Shown one piece after another: positions 62,803 to 64,000 of a stretch of DNA of 64,000 nucleotides. Origin of the DNA: Caballeronia ptereochthonis (GTDB lineage Bacteria; Pseudomonadota; Gammaproteobacteria; Burkholderiales; Burkholderiaceae). The notes under the pieces were generated by a model that saw only the letters and a program-made list of their open reading frames with translations, had not been told where the DNA came from and ran no database searches. How positions within the stretch are numbered: position 1 is the stretch's first letter; every line of letters begins with the position of its first letter. A program made the position numbers and the translations under genes. Location: NCBI RefSeq assembly GCF_001545075.1, contig NZ_FCOB02000029.1, forward strand, positions 33,255-97,254. The letters are read 5' to 3'.

Positions 62803-63072
62803 ATGACGCCGGAATCCGTCATGACGATGGCCCATCAGGCGATGTACGTCGCCCTGTTGCTGGCCGCGCCGCTCTTGCTCGTCGCGCTCGTCGTGGGTCT
62901 GGTGGTGAGCCTGTTTCAGGCGGCCACGCAGATCAACGAGTCGACGCTGTCGTTCATCCCGAAGCTGATTGCGGTGGCGGTGACGCTCGTGATCGCCGGG
63001 CCGTGGATGCTCTCGACGCTGCTCGACTACATGCGCCACGTTTTCACGATCACGCCTGCGGTCACGGGCTGA
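62803..63072 (+). CDS. fliQ: Flagellar export gate protein FliQ
   Basis: This 89-residue protein has two membrane helices (LLLAAPLLLVALVVGLVVS and LIAVAVTLVIAGPWMLSTLL) and the FQAATQINESTLSFIPK motif. Four copies surround the FliPR pore. The start is ATG 62803, ten bases after fliP. Confidence 0.95.
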   Translation: MTPESVMTMAHQAMYVALLLAAPLLLVALVVGLVVSLFQAATQINESTLSFIPKLIAVAVTLVIAGPWMLSTLLDYMRHVFTITPAVTG

Positions 63073-63082
63073 GTTTTCCCCG

Positions 63083-63877
63083 ATGTTCTCCGTCACCTAC
63101 GCGCAACTCAACGGCTGGCTCACGGCGTTTCTATGGCCGTTCGTGCGCATCCTCGCGCTGATCGCCACCGCGCCCGTGCTGAGCCACATGGCGATTCCGA
63201 TACGCGTGAAGATCGCGCTTGCCGCGTTCATTTCGCTGATCGTCGCGCCGACGCTGGGCGCCATGCCGCAGGTGACGGTGTTTTCGGCGGCGGGAGTCTG
63301 GATCATCGTCAACCAGTTTCTGATCGGCGCGGCTATCGGCATGACGATGCAGATCGCGTTTGCGGCCGTCGATGCGGCCGGTGAGTTCATCGGGCAGCAG
63401 ATGGGGCTTGGCTTCGCGATGCTTTACGATCCGCGGGCGGGTGGAAATGCCGTGGTCGTTTCGCGTTATCTGAACACGCTCGCAATGCTCGCGTTTCTCG
63501 TGTTCGATGGGCATTTGCAGCTCATGAGCGCGCTCGTCGCCACGTTTCAAAGTGTTCCGATCGAGGCGAATGTCGTTGCGGCGGCCTCGCATGCGCAAGG
63601 TTGGCGGGTTCTTGTTGGTTATGGCGCCAGTGTGTTTTCCACCGGGTTGTTGCTGGCGTTGCCTATCGTTGCGGCGCTTCTTATCGCTAACCTCGCGCTC
63701 GGTATTCTCAATCGCGCCGCGCCGCAGATCGGGATCTTTCAGGTCGGGTTTCCGGTGACGATGCTCGTCGGGTTGCTTTTGTTGCAGTTGATGGTGCCCA
63801 ATCTTATGCCCTTTTTTCAGCGGATCTTTGATGTGGGGATTGCGCAGGTTGGGAGGGTCGCGGGGGGGATGTTTTGA
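63083..63877 (+). CDS. fliR: Flagellar export gate protein FliR
   Basis: This 264-residue protein has six membrane helices, including ATAPVLSHMAIPIRVKIALA and FIGQQMGLGFAMLYDPRAGG. One copy completes the FliPQR export gate. The last 90 codons look less GC3-rich than the rest. It is the last gene visible of the operon, before the repeat element at the right edge. FlhB and FlhA are not in the window. Confidence 0.95.
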   Translation: MFSVTYAQLNGWLTAFLWPFVRILALIATAPVLSHMAIPIRVKIALAAFISLIVAPTLGAMPQVTVFSAAGVWIIVNQFLIGAAIGMTMQIAFAAVDAAGEFIGQQMGLGFAMLYDPRAGGNAVVVSRYLNTLAMLAFLVFDGHLQLMSALVATFQSVPIEANVVAAASHAQGWRVLVGYGASVFSTGLLLALPIVAALLIANLALGILNRAAPQIGIFQVGFPVTMLVGLLLLQLMVPNLMPFFQRIFDVGIAQVGRVAGGMF

Positions 63878-63907
63878 CGCTCGTCGGTTGGGGCGTTTGG
63901 TTCGCTT

Positions 63908-64000
63908 GCTTGGGCTTTCGTGGAATCCTGAATTCTTAGTGGTCTATTGGTGTTGCCCCTGTGCGGGGCGGCAGTCACTTTCTTTGCTGCTGCAAAGAAA
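63908..64000. repeat. Second copy of the dispersed repeat (left arm), cut by the window edge
   Basis: The 93 bases from 63908 to the end are identical to 58781-58873, in the same orientation, including the GCCCC/GGGGC hairpin and most of the CTTTCTTTGC/GCAAAGAAAG hairpin. The fliLMNOPQR operon is therefore flanked by copies of the same element. Confidence 0.93.

Overview
The window comes from a GC-rich betaproteobacterium of the Burkholderia group, most likely Paraburkholderia or Caballeronia. The evidence is gene order and protein wording: atp-par-rsmG-mnmG, a D-E-F-C-G-H-I-J-K-L-M-N type II secretion cluster, fliLMNOPQR, and a dispersed repeat whose spurious translations are familiar from that group. 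The atp/par/mnmG block with perfect parS sites marks the primary chromosome close to its replication origin. I saw no rRNA, tRNA, CRISPR array, insertion sequence or prophage.

Layout. From 1 to 5.8 kb lies the F1Fo ATP synthase operon (atpI-B-E-F-H-A-G, start of atpD) on the minus strand. From 6 to 11.6 kb a permease gene follows parB, parA, rsmG and mnmG, also on minus, with one parS inside mnmG and one just upstream of it. From 11.7 to 23.4 kb there are two complete branched-chain amino-acid-type (Liv/HAAT) ABC transporters with three periplasmic binding proteins. The first carries a LivM-LivG fusion and is preceded by two paralogous binding proteins separated by a strong terminator. From 23.8 to 29.2 kb are a GMC oxidoreductase, mmsA, a divergent LysR regulator, a CYTH protein and an Lrp regulator. 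From 29.4 to 36.1 kb are a DUF3717 protein, a two-component system, a SET-domain protein, an OYE-family reductase, a glutamine amidotransferase and a MarR regulator with a cysteine-rich tail. From 36.2 to 42.4 kb are ybdK, a cation/proton antiporter, mnmC and a DedA-rhodanese protein.

From 42.6 to 45 kb are the nucleoid protein HU, a CobW-type GTPase and a lytic transglycosylase. From 45.5 to 57 kb is the gspDEFCGHIJKLMN operon, followed by a convergent RND-type outer membrane factor. From 58.8 to 59.4 kb is a 637-bp repeat with inverted arms. From 59.6 to 63.9 kb is the flagellar export and switch operon fliLMNOPQR, and the same repeat begins again at the right edge.

The most interesting structure is a pair of non-coding loci (about 35.84-36.07 kb and 39.19-39.43 kb). 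Each carries DnaA-box-like 9-mers, and the two appear to be inverted copies of one module. They flank ybdK and the antiporter and sit where the main coding strand switches from minus (left) to plus (right). With parABS 25-29 kb away, this makes the region a good candidate for the chromosome 1 replication origin, possibly with two DnaA-box clusters. No dnaA gene is visible. Other points worth checking are the repeat flanking the fli operon, a terminator hairpin inside the gsp operon between gspC and gspG, a CobW protein without its CxCC motif, and an MnmC whose methyltransferase half looks degenerate.
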